A stretch of DNA of 64,000 nucleotides from Blastomussa wellsi. Its lineage: Eukaryota; Cnidaria; Anthozoa; Scleractinia; Plerogyridae. The position numbers and the translations under genes were made by a program. Of the stretch, positions 1 to 14,800 are shown in pieces. The stretch's first letter is position 1. Each line of letters opens with the position of its first letter. The notes below the pieces were generated by a model that saw only the letters and a program-made list of their open reading frames with translations, searched no databases and had not been told where the DNA came from. The DNA is taken from assembly GCA_947652115.1 (NCBI GenBank), contig OX393567.1, positions 16,238,786-16,302,785 on the forward strand, in the 5' to 3' direction.

Positions 1-348
1 AATCGTTGGAGCAGAATTTCGGAAATCTCGTATTCTCTTATATTCGGCTTTATCATTGTTTTTATATTTCCTATACTTGATGCTCTTTGATGAAACGAGC
101 CACGAACCCAAATTTCTGTGAGAAGCCTCGCCAATGCTTGCTAAGTCAGAGTGCCAAGCCAACTGTCGATCGCCCAAACTGTTAAAAAGTATTCGCTAGT
201 TCTGCAAACATTATAAAATGGTTGTTAACCTTCTCACACCTTCAAAGTTGCATTTTACAACATTTTTTCGAAAATTACACCGGCCCAGTCTTATGCCATA
301 TTATCCTGCATGAATTTCAAGATATTACAATAATTTTACCTCGATTTT

Positions 349-512
349 TGTGAAATTGAGAATTGTAGTTGGTATTGTAAAGTACTCTTCGATTGATCTC
401 TGGAAAAGCAGACGAGCAGTTTTGTTTATGTAATTTGGAATACCAAATGAGCACGTGCGGCAGTTATCCAAAGAATTCGCACCTTCATAAGGGGGCGTCA
501 GTGATATGTGCG
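349..512 (-). CDS. Candidate exon, unrecognised
   Basis: An open stretch on the minus strand between a pyrimidine-rich acceptor and a GAG|GTAAAA donor. It would encode a segment with two Cys (NCRTCSF) and LFQRSIEEYF. Its entry phase fits the exon at 1106-1186. No homology is recognised and it may be chance. Confidence 0.25.
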
Positions 513-1105
513 CTGACCACCCCAGCAGGAGAGGGAAGACGAGGATGTCCTCATCAGTAGGCAATAATTTTCAGGAGGGGGAAGGTGGAAAATGGGCTTG
601 GAGTAGAAAAATACCATTGGCAATTAGCTTAGCAAGAATTACAGGTATTCTTTCATCCATCCAAATATTATTTATACATGGATATACACCTGACTAATTC
701 AAAATTTGAAAGCAAGAATTCTCATCACATGGTCTGCAATGGTGCAACAAACCACCCAAGTGTATTAATTACCAAATATCCTGCGAAATCGCATGAAATA
801 TCGCCTGATACTTAGCCGATGCAGAGGCTCTAGGCCGAGTTGCCTAAAATCAGTAAAGAATTGAGCAGAATAATTGTTTTGTTATTCAACAAATTTTTCA
901 ACGAAGCGCATTTTACAGCTTGAAAATTTGCCATTATGCAGCGCTTTGCAAGACTTCAGATTCATCGTAACTTATATATATATCGCTGGATACCTGTCTG
1001 CTGTCAGGCATGGATGATGGATAACAGTCGCTTCATGATCATATATGGGTAACATGACAATTTGTTGAATGATAAAAGACAATATTTCCAGATACTGGTA
1101 CTAAC

Positions 1106-1186
1106 CTTGTGGGATGAACTTAATGAGTTCTTCGTGGCAAGAGGTATTACTTGTGGAAGGAGCCATCTTACGATTATGTCCCTCAC
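1106..1186 (-). CDS. Small exon downstream of the OTU exon
   Basis: An 81-base exon preceded on the minus strand by a long T-rich tract and ATGACAG|, ending CCACAAG|GTTAGT, phase 1 at both ends. It encodes EGHNRKMAPSTSNTSC followed by a short amphipathic end. A further candidate continuation lies at 349-512: acceptor GGTCAG| and donor ATCGAG|GTAAAA, open frame, entering in phase 1 but leaving in phase 0. That one is weaker. Confidence 0.45.
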
Positions 1187-4100
1187 CTGTCATATACATG
1201 CAAGAGGGAAAAAAAAACACAAATAACTGACACAGAAACAGAAAAACAACAAAGTAGTGAAAAAGGAAAATAAATGAATGAATGAGGTCATCTTTCCCAA
1301 TGAATAAAATGTAACATTTCAAGTTAAAATGGTTAAGGAACTTTAAACCAAGGTAAAAAAACACAAAAGAGATAATGTACAATAAACTGAGAAGAAACAA
1401 GGATGGCTTTCAGACAGGAAAAATCAAATAGGTCATCATGTTGGAAGATTGAACAAATTATTCACATTAAAAGATGTTTTTAACATTTTTATAATATACA
1501 GTGGTTTGGTTTGGTGGCTTCTCAAATAGCATCGTTATTTGCAATATAAAGAAAACTGAATTCCGTGGTGAAAAACTTTTGAGGATCTTCAAAGATCATT
1601 TGCGAGATTCTTTGAATATTCTATTGATGTCATAATTGGAGATCCTAAAACAATTTAAAAATCTCCCCTCAGAAAACTGGCACAGTCAAATCATAAATAC
1701 AGTGTTTTAATAAACAAAGAAGACTTTATACCGGCATTCTTAGCATCAGGCTTGTCTGTGCTAAAAGAAGTATTGTCATTCTTTGAATAGCTGCCATTTA
1801 CACTTTCTTCTGGAATTCTTTTGTAACCTGTTGAATGGAAGCAATTAAAGCACTTCGTAAGCTGTTTACACCTATAATCACCATTAATAAATCAATGAAG
1901 GTCAAGAGCTGAATAATACAGTAATTCAACTACAGAAATTGTATGGCAAATCAAAATAATTCACAAACCACTCGTACATAGTAATACGCATTAGCCTGAG
2001 TCACAGGCTTTTTGGAAGGGGGGATGACATAAATGTTGACAATGTTTAAAGAGACCTTTGTGACCTTTTGAATCAACAAGTTTCCAATCCTCCACTAAAG
2101 CTTTAATGACCATGAAAATTCCATTCTTTGGTGGTGCAAAATACGTCGCTACTTGCAACTGCACTAAGCATACAAATAATTATATAGAATATAGACAAAA
2201 GAGAAACTTCTGAAATAAACCAGCTGGAAACAAATAATTATGACAAGTTCAAAACTTGTGATGGTTGTAAAAGTACACCGTATTTTATTATTACTTTGCA
2301 ACATTAAAATGGTTGAATGCACTTGATCTTTTCAGAGATGGCATATTACATATTCAACCCCGATCAAACGGTTTTGAAAAAAAATTCATCATCACTTTGT
2401 TGAATAGATGCTTCCATAACAAAAAGGTTTCTTTAATGTTTCTTTTATTTTTTAAGTACATCAAGTATTTAATCTAGTCAAGCAATCCGGATAAAAACTT
2501 TGCCTATAGGTATGAAATATGGTGAAGAGACTCTTTCAATCTGTTAGGAAATCATTTTCATCAATGAATTAACAAAATTTTCAAATACCGGTTAAGTTGC
2601 ATGTTCGTGCATGAATAATTTTTAAATGGATATTAAAGAATAATTCTCAGAGGGGAAGTATGTATCACATGGTCTGTATTTGGTAAACAAACCACCCACG
2701 CAAAAAAGGTCTAATGTGTTGAAAAATGCCCAGATAAATTTTGTAACTTTGCAATCTTGAAGATCTACTTATAATAATTAATAATTTACATTTTATACTA
2801 TATACATGTATGCTACCAGGATGTATATTATATACCATAACTAATTTTATTATATATATAGCGACAATTTTAGGTAATAAACCTTGCAGATAGAATTCTA
2901 TTTAATCTGCTATATTTTCACATGTGAGAAAGGCGATACGTCCAATCAGCTTCGCGTATAGCTTTCTTCACATGTGAAAAATATAACCAATCAGCATCAA
3001 GAGTAGAACGACCTAACCAATCAGAGTGCGGGAATTCAAATGGTTTCCAACGAGGTTGTGAAAACAACACGCTGCAAGTTTGCAAGCTCTCGAAGACAGT
3101 TTATGTTTTGGCTACAAATTTTGTACTTTTGAGAACTTTATGGAAAGGAAAGCCATCAGAAACACGCCAAGCAAAACCTTGAGAACACAGTTATGATATG
3201 GAAATGCTAAAATCATTCTCCAGGCGGAGCGAAGACAAACTAAATGTCGATAAGGGAAAGCCAAGAAATGAAAGACTTTCATTGTAGCTTTGATACAACG
3301 CAGCCGTGGACGTTCTAAGAAAATTCAAGTACTCTTGGCAACACCAGGGTAAAGTAAATATTTCACTTTTGAATATGGATTTCGTAATTATTGTTTAATG
3401 AACCGACTCCTTGTGTTATCACAACTTTTGTTCAAAAATTCGCCAGTTGATTTGCGCGCAGTTGTTGATTCACTTATGGCGACGTTTCTCGATGCGATAG
3501 CAAAAGCTTTTCTTTTAAAAAGTATGAACACTGTGTTTTATACCGCTATTTGAATAAAGTTCTTGTTTACGATAGCTTGTCGTCGCCGTAATTTTTCTTT
3601 TCTATTTAAAAGAGATCTCGCTTGGAAATCCATTGTTTTCCTCGCGCTGCGTTTAACTCTTTAATTATAGACTAGAAAGATCGCTTTAAGTTTACAATGG
3701 TTGAGTACTCGTTATATATAATAAACAAATTACAGCATAGAAAGTAATCTATGAAGTAATCTATATATATCATGGAGTGCGTTTGACGAAATGTGAGTAA
3801 TGAAAGTACGTGGTGTTTGGTTTGGTTTCGGTTCGATTGATTTCGGCAATCAAACATAATTGAACTCTCACAAAAATTTGAGCAATCAGATGTACAAATT
3901 ATCGAACTCCAATGGTCAAATTGAGTTCGATTAGTTCAATTAGGTTCGACTACGTTCAAGTTGAGGCTGAAACAGCCGACATTGGAATGCATTCGACTGG
4001 AAATGCCAATAACGGATGGATGTGAGTATCACAAGTGCGATTGGGTTCAATTACCGGTAGTTCGAAAATCGAACTCAATCGAACACAACCAAACTCTCAC

Positions 4101-7100
4101 GCAAAGTTTTCCGTTCGATTGTGTTCGATTATCGAACACAATCATGTCCCTTGTTGCTGTTTAGAAATCCCCATGTCACCAGTTTCAGGACCGTGTCGTA
4201 TGTCACTTTTAATCCTTGGAAGGCCTCATTGTAAGAAGATGCATTATTTTTTTTATATCTTCTTCTCACCTTCTATTGATTTAGTAGCATCATAATGAGA
4301 TCCATTAGAATGGTATGCAACATGAATGCATCTCGTGGAAAGTGCAGTGCTGGGCAGGAATGAAACATAGCGTGTGTCATTTGAGGTAACAACCACAATG
4401 GGCAGCTTGAGCACAAGGGCAGAAACTTTCATCACCAAGTCCCCAAGGGAATTGTCCCATACTTGATTTTCCTTGAACTCCTCAGCTCTCTCGGCAAGTG
4501 ATTTCTGATGTTCATCGGGAATAAATGGAAGTAATTCCTCATTTCCTTTTTTTATTTCTTCAGCAAAGAGATTCCGCAATGTCTTAATATCTTCCTCTTC
4601 AGTTTTAAGGAGACAAAGAGACTCTAAATGCCCCCACAGTAACTCGTCTTTACTTGAATACGTTGTCTTTATCATTCTTGCTACACTACGAAACGCACAA
4701 TCCCCATCTCTGGCTGTTTCATCAATGATGCGATTGAAGTCTGCCAGGTGCCTCTCCAAACAGGATTCGCTATCCCTTATCACTGTATCACCAAGCCCAC
4801 AAAAATTTTTGATGTCTGAAATTAGAAGCAGATCACCACAGTGAAAATTACTTTGCCACAGCTTTTGATATCATCCCAAGGCAAAATTTCAGGATTACAA
4901 ATGCAAGCCTCTACTGATTTGCTGAAGAATTATTGACCATTATTGAATAGTTTTATTTCAAACTTAAGTGTATCAACAATGTATAGCTAGCCCATGATTG
5001 CTAACAAAAATCCAAATTCCCCACTACGAACAAAAGATCAATGTTCAAACATGATGAAACATTGAAAGTGTTATACAATTGTGGTGTAATCATTTGAGTG
5101 ATTTTATTATGTTAAACTATGATACTATACAAACAGTGCAAGGGATAATGCATGTTGGAATGTAGTGGTGTAATGTTGCGCATTACAAATGCAAATTAGT
5201 CCCTTTGCCTTTTGAAGACAAAAAAACTAATCATAAAAATAATGGTGACGGCATGCAGTCCATGCACAGGTGTGGTCATTCTATTGGTTTTAGTGGAACC
5301 GGTTTTGCTCGCTCTATATGAAACCGGTTCCACTAAAACTAATAGAATGGTCATAAATCGGCTCGAAGACCACACAGAAGGGAAAAACCACTCAACTAAA
5401 GTAAGGTAAGACGATTTTTATTTAAATTGCTACATTTTCAAAGGTTATTTTCCCAATACAAATCCTTATAAACATGCAAATCGTTCGAGTCACGTAACAA
5501 CACAAAGGTCAACATACAAAGAGCTGCTCATATATTGAACTTGGGCTACCTGTGGTCCATGCATGGTTTTACCATAACTGCAGAAATTTTCACATGCCCA
5601 TTGGCTAATGTTCGCGGTCGAAAAATTCATCGAAACACAAAAGAGCGAAAGCCTGGGTTCTGGGTTGCACGCTCATTGAAAACTTTCAAAAACAGCTCCA
5701 ACTGCTCAAATTGTTTACAGTTTTGGTGCTGTTAGTTCTAAAAAAAAGCAACAAATTGCATCCAAAGGGACTCCTTTAAAGGGGAAATCAACAAATTCAT
5801 TTTCAAGATGAATTTGGATCAGGATTAAATTAATCTGCGAAGGGAAAACTCCAAAGTTTGACTTGAAACTCGTTGAATGGGATCGTTTATTTTTGCCGTG
5901 TTCTACCAAGGCACCGCGAGTGGACAGAACTTTGTATTAATTGATCTGGTTTTCAAGAATTTCCGACTGGAATAAAGGTTAGATGTTAAAATTTGGCTTT
6001 CAGTTACTTTATGTAATTTGAAGTTTGTGGTTCTGTAAGTTTCGAGTCGGTTCGCTCCCACTTAGTTCGTGAAAGCAAGTCTTCAAGTAATCATTTTGGC
6101 TTTGTTTCAACAAGCTCACATCTATTTGTTAAATGTCTTATTTGACACTGTACAAGTCCATTACACGTAAGTGGGTCTCAGAGAGTGGACAATGTTCATT
6201 ACATAGTCCTTGAACCTGGAGGGCATGATTCGATTCCTTGACGATCTTCGTAGCATGCAACGAAGTTGTGAAGTTTCTGGTTCCAGTGCCACAGGGTCTG
6301 CTTGGTGTGCTTGTGGATTTTGGTCCTCAACTGCTTAATCTGTCTGTGAGTTTTGGTATGTAATCTGCTTGTGGGCTCTGTTCGGCTACTGTAGCATGCC
6401 ACCAGTTCCAGGTAAAGATACAGTTTCAAAATCAGCAGGTTCTGCTGGATAGTGATGCATAGGCTCTGTGTGGGCTTTCCTGATCTAAGAGTGGGGTGCT
6501 TACCAGGCAAGACCTTGGAGCAGACTTTCCAACTACCTCGCTGTAGATCCATGGTTTACGCTTATTTTGGGGCTGAGGCTTCACAAATACGCTTTCACCG
6601 GGCGAGAACTTCCTCTGTGGTGTTGACACCCTCTTGTCATAATACATCTTTGATCGCTGTTTTCTTGCCACAATGTTATGCAGTACCAAGTTTGTCAAGG
6701 CTGCTTGTGGCTAAAGCTGACTTGTGACCATAGGAATTAAGTCATGTACCCTAGAGACATCAATCTCTGTGCTGGTGAGAAGGTATACCCTTGCTGGCAA
6801 GGTATGGGTCTTCACTATGAGAATTCTTATTCTGCTTTTCCACTGCCATGGCCGTAGTAAGGGAAATACTTGATGGGATTGAAGTTGTAATCCCGGGAGA
6901 ATCATGAATACTTATTGCTGTCAAATTACGGGCTATTGTAACTGATGCAGTCATCTGGGATTCCATGACCAGCAAAAATAATTTTGTTTCATAACCTGTA
7001 TAACGGCACTGGCTGTGGTACTCCTTAGTGAGTCCAGTTCAAAATAGCCCCTGTAACCTTCCACCATAACAAGACAGTGTTTCCCATCCATCTGGAACAG

Positions 7101-10100
7101 GTCCACACTGATCTTCAACCAGGGCTGTGAAGTGGCATCATGGGAGAGCATGGGCTCTACTGGTTGTTCAGCCAGATACTGAGCACAAGTTCCACAGGCC
7201 AAGCATGCATTCTAGGCCAAAAGAGAGATTCTCGAGCACGTTGAATGCTGCTATTTGAGCCGTAATGTGACTTGAAAAGAACACCATTGTATGCTGAGAT
7301 AGTTTCGTCTCTACAGCTCCAGTACAGTCTGAGTTGCTCAAGTACCCCATTCCTCTCTTCAGACCAACCCTTCATTACCATTTGGTACAAAGCTGTCAAG
7401 GTGGAGGTCCTTGGTGGTTTTGCTTCTAATGCACTGAAGTGTATCAGCCGTGATTTGACTCCGCATGAGATCCATTTCTGCTGACTCAAGTTGAAACACT
7501 GAAATCACAATGCTGGTAGGATCGTCTAAATGTCTGCTACATAGAGCTTAGCCTCTCTCCATTTCTTATAGGTGTCTGTAACTAGGTACTCTTTGTTTCA
7601 GCATCATTCTCTCAAGCCTTCATGGAGCTTTGCTAAGAGGCTTACACAGGCTTATTAAAGATCGTCTCCAAGGATTGATGGTACATGTGAACTGTTATGT
7701 TACACTTTCTGAAGAGATATTAATTTGCTTTGTTCATATAGGTGACTATCTGAGGAATTCCTTCTCAATTTGGGCATAGTTTCTTTCTGTGGTGTCAAGA
7801 GTGTGCAAAGTAAAATACACTGTTTGTTGTCCAGCAAGAGTACTCCTCCAATGGTGTTCTCTGAAGTGTTGACCTGGAGTGTTACAGGAGAAGATGGGTC
7901 ACAGTATTTGCAGGGCAGTTGCTGGTGTATTGAGATCCTTTACCAACTTTACTCATTTTCATGCCTGTCATATCATAAGTTCCTGAGGGGTAAGATGGTT
8001 TCAGACAGATCCGGAAAAAAATTGCTGAGATATTAGCACAGGCCTTAGAAACATTGTTCAGTGGCTTTCTCTGCTGACCAGTCTTGGCATTTCTTTAATG
8101 GCCTCCACCTTAGACAGGTCAGGCTCCACACCCTAGCTGGCCAGGTTATCCCGAGTTGGCCTTAAATTGGAGTTTCTTAACAAAGAGTCTTAGATTGTGA
8201 TCTCTATATTTATCTAACAGGGCAATCAAATTTCAGTCATGGTTGATATCTGACACAAATATGCAGATATCAGCAGCAATGTTAATGATACCCTGAAGAC
8301 CATCCAGGAACTCATGTGGGTGATGTTTGTTCTCTTCTGGCCCTGATGAGATGCCGAACGGCACATGCATGTAACAATAGCATCTGTTCATTGCCAGGAA
8401 GGTGGTCAGCAATGAAGACTTATCATCTAATACAAATGGTGTGAAAAGCTGAACAGATAGTACATCCACAATGGTGAATACTTTAGCTTTTGTCAACAAT
8501 GGTAGCTTCTATATATTTGAGATGGAATATATCAGTCTTTTGTTGATCATCTGATGTGGGTCTATGGAAATTCTCAGCTTGGCCTTTACAAGCAAGCGAA
8601 ACCATGTTAGTAATGCATTACCACCATGTTACACATTGTAGTGTAATTGCTAATTTTATTATGCAAAACTACTAACAATACTATAATACTGTATTATTAT
8701 ATATGTTGTAGTCTGAAATATATTTTAGGTCTTTAACTACTTGGTTTTACACTGCAAGTTCTAAAGCCTTGGAAAGTGCTACTTCCACTGCTTAATCATA
8801 TTATCCAGGGTGTTAAAAATTGAATGTCATCTGAAAATAAAAGGAATACTGAAACATGAGCGTGGTGTTCTTGTTTTTAATGTATGTAACTCTTCACCAC
8901 TATTTACATTCTTTGCTGTTTGGATTACATTTTCCACATATCTATTCCTCCAGTAACCACTCGTTTACTTTATAAGTTAAATTACATGTAACTGTCAATA
9001 TTATAAATACAAAAAATATTTCATTTACGTTATATAGTTTTAACTCTGGCTATTGCTCAGAAGCCATTTTACAGGCTTTTGTAAGTGTTATTTCCTTGGA
9101 ATGATCAAATGAAATGTTTGGCTTTTCTATTTTAGTTAGTCTATTTGTGGAAATGTAAGTGGAGATTAATCCAAACTTTGTGCTAATTTTTGTATAGTCT
9201 TTTTCAAGTTCTTCAATTTGACCTAGCAATACATTTGGATGAAGAGGGTTTGCCTTGTCTTCTCTGTTCATTTTAAGTGCAACATAATCATGAAGTTTAA
9301 AGCTTTGTTTTGGGGGTCTTGCTTCTTTCATTTTTCTGTTATATTTTTCTTGTGTTGTGTTCACTTGTTCTTGTTCCCTTTTTCTTTTTGCTGGTCTTGT
9401 CACCTGTTCTTTGTGCGGTTCTCTTTCTTGTTCTTTTTCTGGTTGTTGTTCAGTTTGTGTGTTGTCAATGAATTCTGTTTGTTCCTCAATATTTTCTTCT
9501 GTCCCTTTTTCCAGTTCTTGATCAATTTCATGTTCTGTGTTGGTTGTTTCTGTTTCTTGTGCACTTTCTTTTTCACCAACTTGTACGCTTTCTTTTCTTG
9601 GAAGGCATCCAAACACTACCTCATAAGGAATTTTTGCAATTGCCCTGTGAATTGTTATGTTTTTTTATATGCTGCTTCTGAAAGCTTTGTACACCAGTTG
9701 TTTGGTGACAAGCCGAATTCTTTAATTATATTAGAAATGTTTTCTTTGCTTGTTCGATTAGCCCATTCCACAAGCCCTTGGATGGACGGATTTCTTGGTA
9801 CACCAAATACTTGGTTAATTTTGTGTTTTGCACAAAAGTCAGTCATCACTTTACTTTTGAATTCCTTGCCATTGTCTGAATGTAAGGTTGTTAGAAATCC
9901 AAACATCCTGAGTTTCTTTGTGTTTAAGTGGTAGTAGCCATGAATACTTTGAAAAATGGTCTTCTACATGAAGAACCCAGTTATGATTCTTGGAACAATT
10001 ACAGGGAAGTTTACGAAAGTCAGTCAAATCCATTTCGACATGACAAAGAAAACCTGAGGCTTGAATTCGGTTGAAAATTGTTTTTTTGCAGTGGCTTGTT

Positions 10101-11779
10101 ATGCTGCTTTGTTGTTGATGTAGTTTGCAGAGCGAGGTGAATAAATTTACCACTTGCTGGGAAATTCCATTGTAAGACATTTGAAGGTATCTCTCAGTTT
10201 TATTTCTGCTGCGGTGACATGTGGTGGAAGAATGTGCTTCTGATAGAATTTTGTGCAAGTGTCTTTTCGGCACCACATATTTTTTCTCACCATTGACAAT
10301 GTTCCCTTCAGCATCAAGAGTCCATTTCTTGCAACAATTTTCGTCCTCGCTGCACTCAAGAGTTTAGAGCATTTTCATTGTTCTTCAGACAAATTTAACC
10401 ACGTTTTTGCTTGTTCGTAAAACTCATCGTCTATATATAATATCGTTTGACTAGTTTTCAATTTGGTTGATTACTTCAGCTGTTGTAGTTTTTGATAAAA
10501 GCACTTGGAGTTTACACAAACTCCGTCGGAGTCCATTGTGTGTGGACTGAATACCCTATTTAGAAGTTTAATCTGTTTCAATTGCGCATGTGCGAACCTG
10601 AAAATACTGTGGAGTCCTAGAACTTGCTCTAAGTGATGATATTAATAATTGACCATCAACTTCCAACGCATCTCCTGGATGGCCGAGTGGTATAAGCTTA
10701 CAAAAGGCAAGGCAGTGATATCGGTGGGTTGGAGGTTCGAATCCCATAGCCGGCAGGAAAAGAAAAAGGTTAAAAAAAGGTAAGTGTAGATGTTAGGGGA
10801 AATTAGGTGAGATATGTAGTTAGGTAGATAGGAAGAAGAGAAAGTACAGAGAGGAAAGTCAAGGGAGTTAAATAAATGGTAAGGCATTTTTGTTTTGTTT
10901 TGTTTTTTATTGTTTTTATTGTATTCTTTTTACCCCCTAAAAAATCCAGGCCCCATTTTTTTTTTACAACACCCCAAAAAATTAAAGCCCTTTTTAGACA
11001 GTTGATAACAAACTAGTTTGAAACAACCTAACCTAGGTTAAAATTGTTTTGAACTAGGTTAAATTATTTTGACCTAGGTTGAAATCATTTTGACCTAAAA
11101 TACATTTTAAACTACAACATATACAAGCAATGCAATTGATAATGTGTGTTTGAATGTAGTGGTGCATGTGATTACAAATGCAAATGAGCCCCTTTAGAGT
11201 CACATTTGCAACAAAGAATAAAACAGAGAAGAAAACGGAGTAGGTGGGGATAGTCTAAAGTGTCAGACGTCTTCACACTGTAATCCCCTGTGTTCGCGTC
11301 TAACACTTCAGGATAGGGGCAGGGGCAGACAGGTAGATATCTGGAAATCTGCAAAATAGATATTTTCTGGAACACAAATTTCGACTTTCTTTTTGGGGGA
11401 GGGGGCTTGATTATCATAATCATATCCTATCTTACCTTACCTTATAGCGGAGCTCCAGCGGCCCAAAGGGCCGCAAAGCAGAGCCCCATAACCATAGGAG
11501 AAGGACAATCATGCATGCATAGAAATAGGAGAACCATGCATTCAAGTTTTCATAGTCAACATACACCGAATGCAAATATGGCGGACCACTCGGTTGTCGC
11601 CAGGGACAAGTCTCATGAAAGCGAGGCTAATCAGTCTTCAACGTTTTGTTTTTACCACGAAGTCTTGCTTCGTTGTCAATTTGGTTCGTTTTGTTTCGCA
11701 CTCCTCACGCATTTTTGTGTTCCTGAATGCCAACAGAAGGGAGTGAAATCTCCCACTACAGAGAAAGTGTTTTTTTTAG

Positions 11780-11824
<45 letters not shown>

Positions 11825-14800
11825 GTATAACAATATAATTTGGTTTCATCAACTGGGTTGATAATGTCAATTGGCCACCGTAAAGAGATTCAAGAGCTGA
11901 CGTTTCGAGCGTTAGCCCTTTGTCGGAGCGAATCAAGGAATTGTGGGTTGTGTGTTTTTTATATACAGAAAGATAAAGCTTCGCTATTGGCTGGTGCCTG
12001 GTAACGTGAAAACAACGGAATAAATTAGTTGAATGAAAAGCGTTCATTGATACCGTGAGGATTAAGAGTGCCGATTTGAAAAATAAATTTTGTTCTAGAG
12101 TTTTACGGCTTTCCGTATTTCCTTGGTGAAGGGAAAGGCCGCAGACTGCCATATGTTGCTTAGAATGATTTGGGAGATTGAAGTGTCTCGTGACCAGTTT
12201 CGATGCATTTTTGCTGTCTTTCTCTATGTCACGAAGGTCTTCTCGGAACCGGTCGCCAAGTCGTCTCCCCATTTCACCGATGTATAACTTTTTGCAAAGA
12301 GTGCAAGTTATGCAGTACATGGCATTGGCTGAGGTACAGGTGAAATGATCAGTGATTTTGATAGATCGCTTGGGTCCCGATATTTTGTCAACGTTGTGAA
12401 TGAAAGGGCATGTTTTGCATTGTGCGCGAGTGCATTTAAAAGTTCCGGGTTGATCACTAGTTTGGAATGCACTACCTTCTAAAAAGTTACCTATGTTTTT
12501 GTCGCGTTTGAATGAAATTAATGGAGGTTGCGAAAAGATTCTACCAGTGTCGGTATCATTTTGAAGTAATTTAAAGTTTTTGAGAATGATGGATTTAACT
12601 GCGTGGTTGCGAGGGTGAAATGTGAGGATGAATGGGATTCTATCGTTGTTTTCTCTCTGTAACGTTTGTAGTGCTGACTGTCGATCAATTTGTTGGGCGC
12701 GATGATGGCCCGCTTGGACAACAGAAGCAGGATAGCCGCGTTTGTCGAAGAAATTGCACATTTCCTCTGATTTTAAGAAATAAATCAGAGTCATCGGTAC
12801 AAAGACGGCGAAGTCTAAGAAACTGAGAATAAGGAATGGAATTCTTGACATGTGATGGATGTGAAGATGAATACAACAAATAACTATGAGAATCTGTGGG
12901 TTTGTAGTGCACACTGGTGCATAAACCGTTGCCTTTGATAGGAACTTTGATATCGCTCTGAACTGTCCAAAACCTGCCCAGCTATTTTAGTACAATCGAT
13001 TTGCGCCAAAATTCAGGAGTTAAACTCTAAACTTTTTAACCATTTACACCAAATTAAGGCCCAAAAACTTCAACAATTAATAGGTCCTCAAATTACTTAT
13101 GACTCATCACTTGAAAACCTTAACACCATGGTTACTATTCCAGGAAATCTTCTGCTCTCTGACTCAGAGAAATCCATCCTCAGTAAGGGCTTGAATTTTG
13201 TTCCTATATCCAAAAAATCGGACGAATTCTCAGTTAAACAAGATGTTGAAAAATTCCTTCGCCGCGTTCAACTGAAAGCCTTTTTCCATGACAAAGAGGA
13301 TGATTCTAACACCTCGGACAAAGATACTTTTGAGACGCTTCAGACTCGAAAATCTAAGTGGACTCCCCCAGAGGGCCAGTTTGCCTCTTTAGATTTTTTC
13401 ATTAAAAAATGCCGTCACGACATCAACAAACTTAATTTCAATCGTAACACCAAATTTTCCAACCTTTCTTCGGAAGAGAGGACGGCGCTAAAAAACCTTA
13501 GTAAGCACAGCTACATAATTATCAAAGCGGCCGACAAAGGCGGCGCTTTAGTTGTTTGGCGGGCTGACCTCTACCAAAAAGAAGCTTTGCAGCAACTTTC
13601 TGACACCTCTTTTTATGCTAAAGTCGATAAAGATCTCACCTCCACTAACCAACAAATTGTCAAGAGCACTATTAACGACCTTATAGTCAAACAAGAATTG
13701 CCGGCTACTGCTTCCATTACCACTCCCAGAACCTCGTGTATTTACTTTTTACCTAAAATTCACAAACCTAACAACCCAGGTCGACCTATTGTCTCTGCCT
13801 GCAGTTGCCCTACCGAACTAATTTCCAGTTATTTAGACAAAATTATGACACCTATTGTCAGATCTTTACCGTCATATGTTAAAGACAGTCAACACGCACT
13901 TCAAATTTTTCGCGATTTCAATTTCCTGGGCGAAGACAAACTTATTTTCACTATGGATATTACATCTCTTTACACTGTCATCCCAAATGGCGAAGGTCTT
14001 CTAGCCCTCAAACATTTTTTTGATTTACGCACTGTTAAGGAACCAAGCTCGGAAACCACTACTCCGCCTGGCTGAGTTAGAGTTAACACTCAACTGTTTT
14101 TCATTCGCGAACAATTATTACAAACAAATCAATGGCGTGGCCATGGGTACCAAAATGGGACCCAGCTACGCCAATCTTTTCGTAGGCCACACTGAACACC
14201 AATTTTTCAATCAATACAACGGCCCAATACCTGAACTCTATCGTCGCTACATTGACGACTGTATCGGCGCTACCTCTTCTACCAGAGAGGATCTCAATCA
14301 ATTTACAACCGCTGTTAATTCGTTTCATCTTGCCCTTAATCATACCTGGGAAATTTCCGATACTTCCTTAGCATTCCTGGATATCAAAGTTTCTATCGAA
14401 GGCAACGGTTTATGCACCAGTGTGCACTACAAACCCACAGATTCTCATAGTTATTTGTTGTATTCATCTTCACATCCATCAAATGCCAAGAATTCCATTC
14501 CTTATTCTCAGTTTCTTAGACTTTGAGGTCTTTGTAGTGACGACTCTGATTTTTCCTTAAAATCAGAGGAAATGTGCAATTTCTTCGACAAACGCGGCTA
14601 TCCTCCTTCTGTTGTCCAAGCGGGCCATCATCGCGCCCAACAAATTGATCGACAGTCAGCACTACAAACGTTACAGAGACAAAACAACGATAGAATCCCA
14701 TTCACCCTCACATTTCACCCTCACAACCACGCAGTTAAATCCATCATTCTCAAAAACTTTAAATTACTTCAAAATGATACCGACACTGGTAGAATCTTTT

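Larger units (their letters stand above)
1828..4269. other. Intron sequence with repeats, no coding seen
   Basis: AT-rich sequence. A motif near 2660-2700 (TCACATGGTCTG, then AAACAAACCACCCA) recurs near 722-760, so a dispersed repeat is present at both places. A 30-base inverted repeat sits at 2911-2985. A patch at about 3830-4140 repeats variants of GTTCGATT. No convincing exon was found. Confidence 0.5.

Noticed and set aside
9239..9934. 231-codon plus-strand ORF rich in Phe/Leu/Cys
   Set aside because: Antisense of the Glu/Lys-rich integrase C-terminus and core; no membrane-protein logic and the integrase reading is clear.
10665..10750. Possible tRNA-Leu or tRNA-Ser gene
   Set aside because: Stems do not pair properly and an A/G-rich tail follows.
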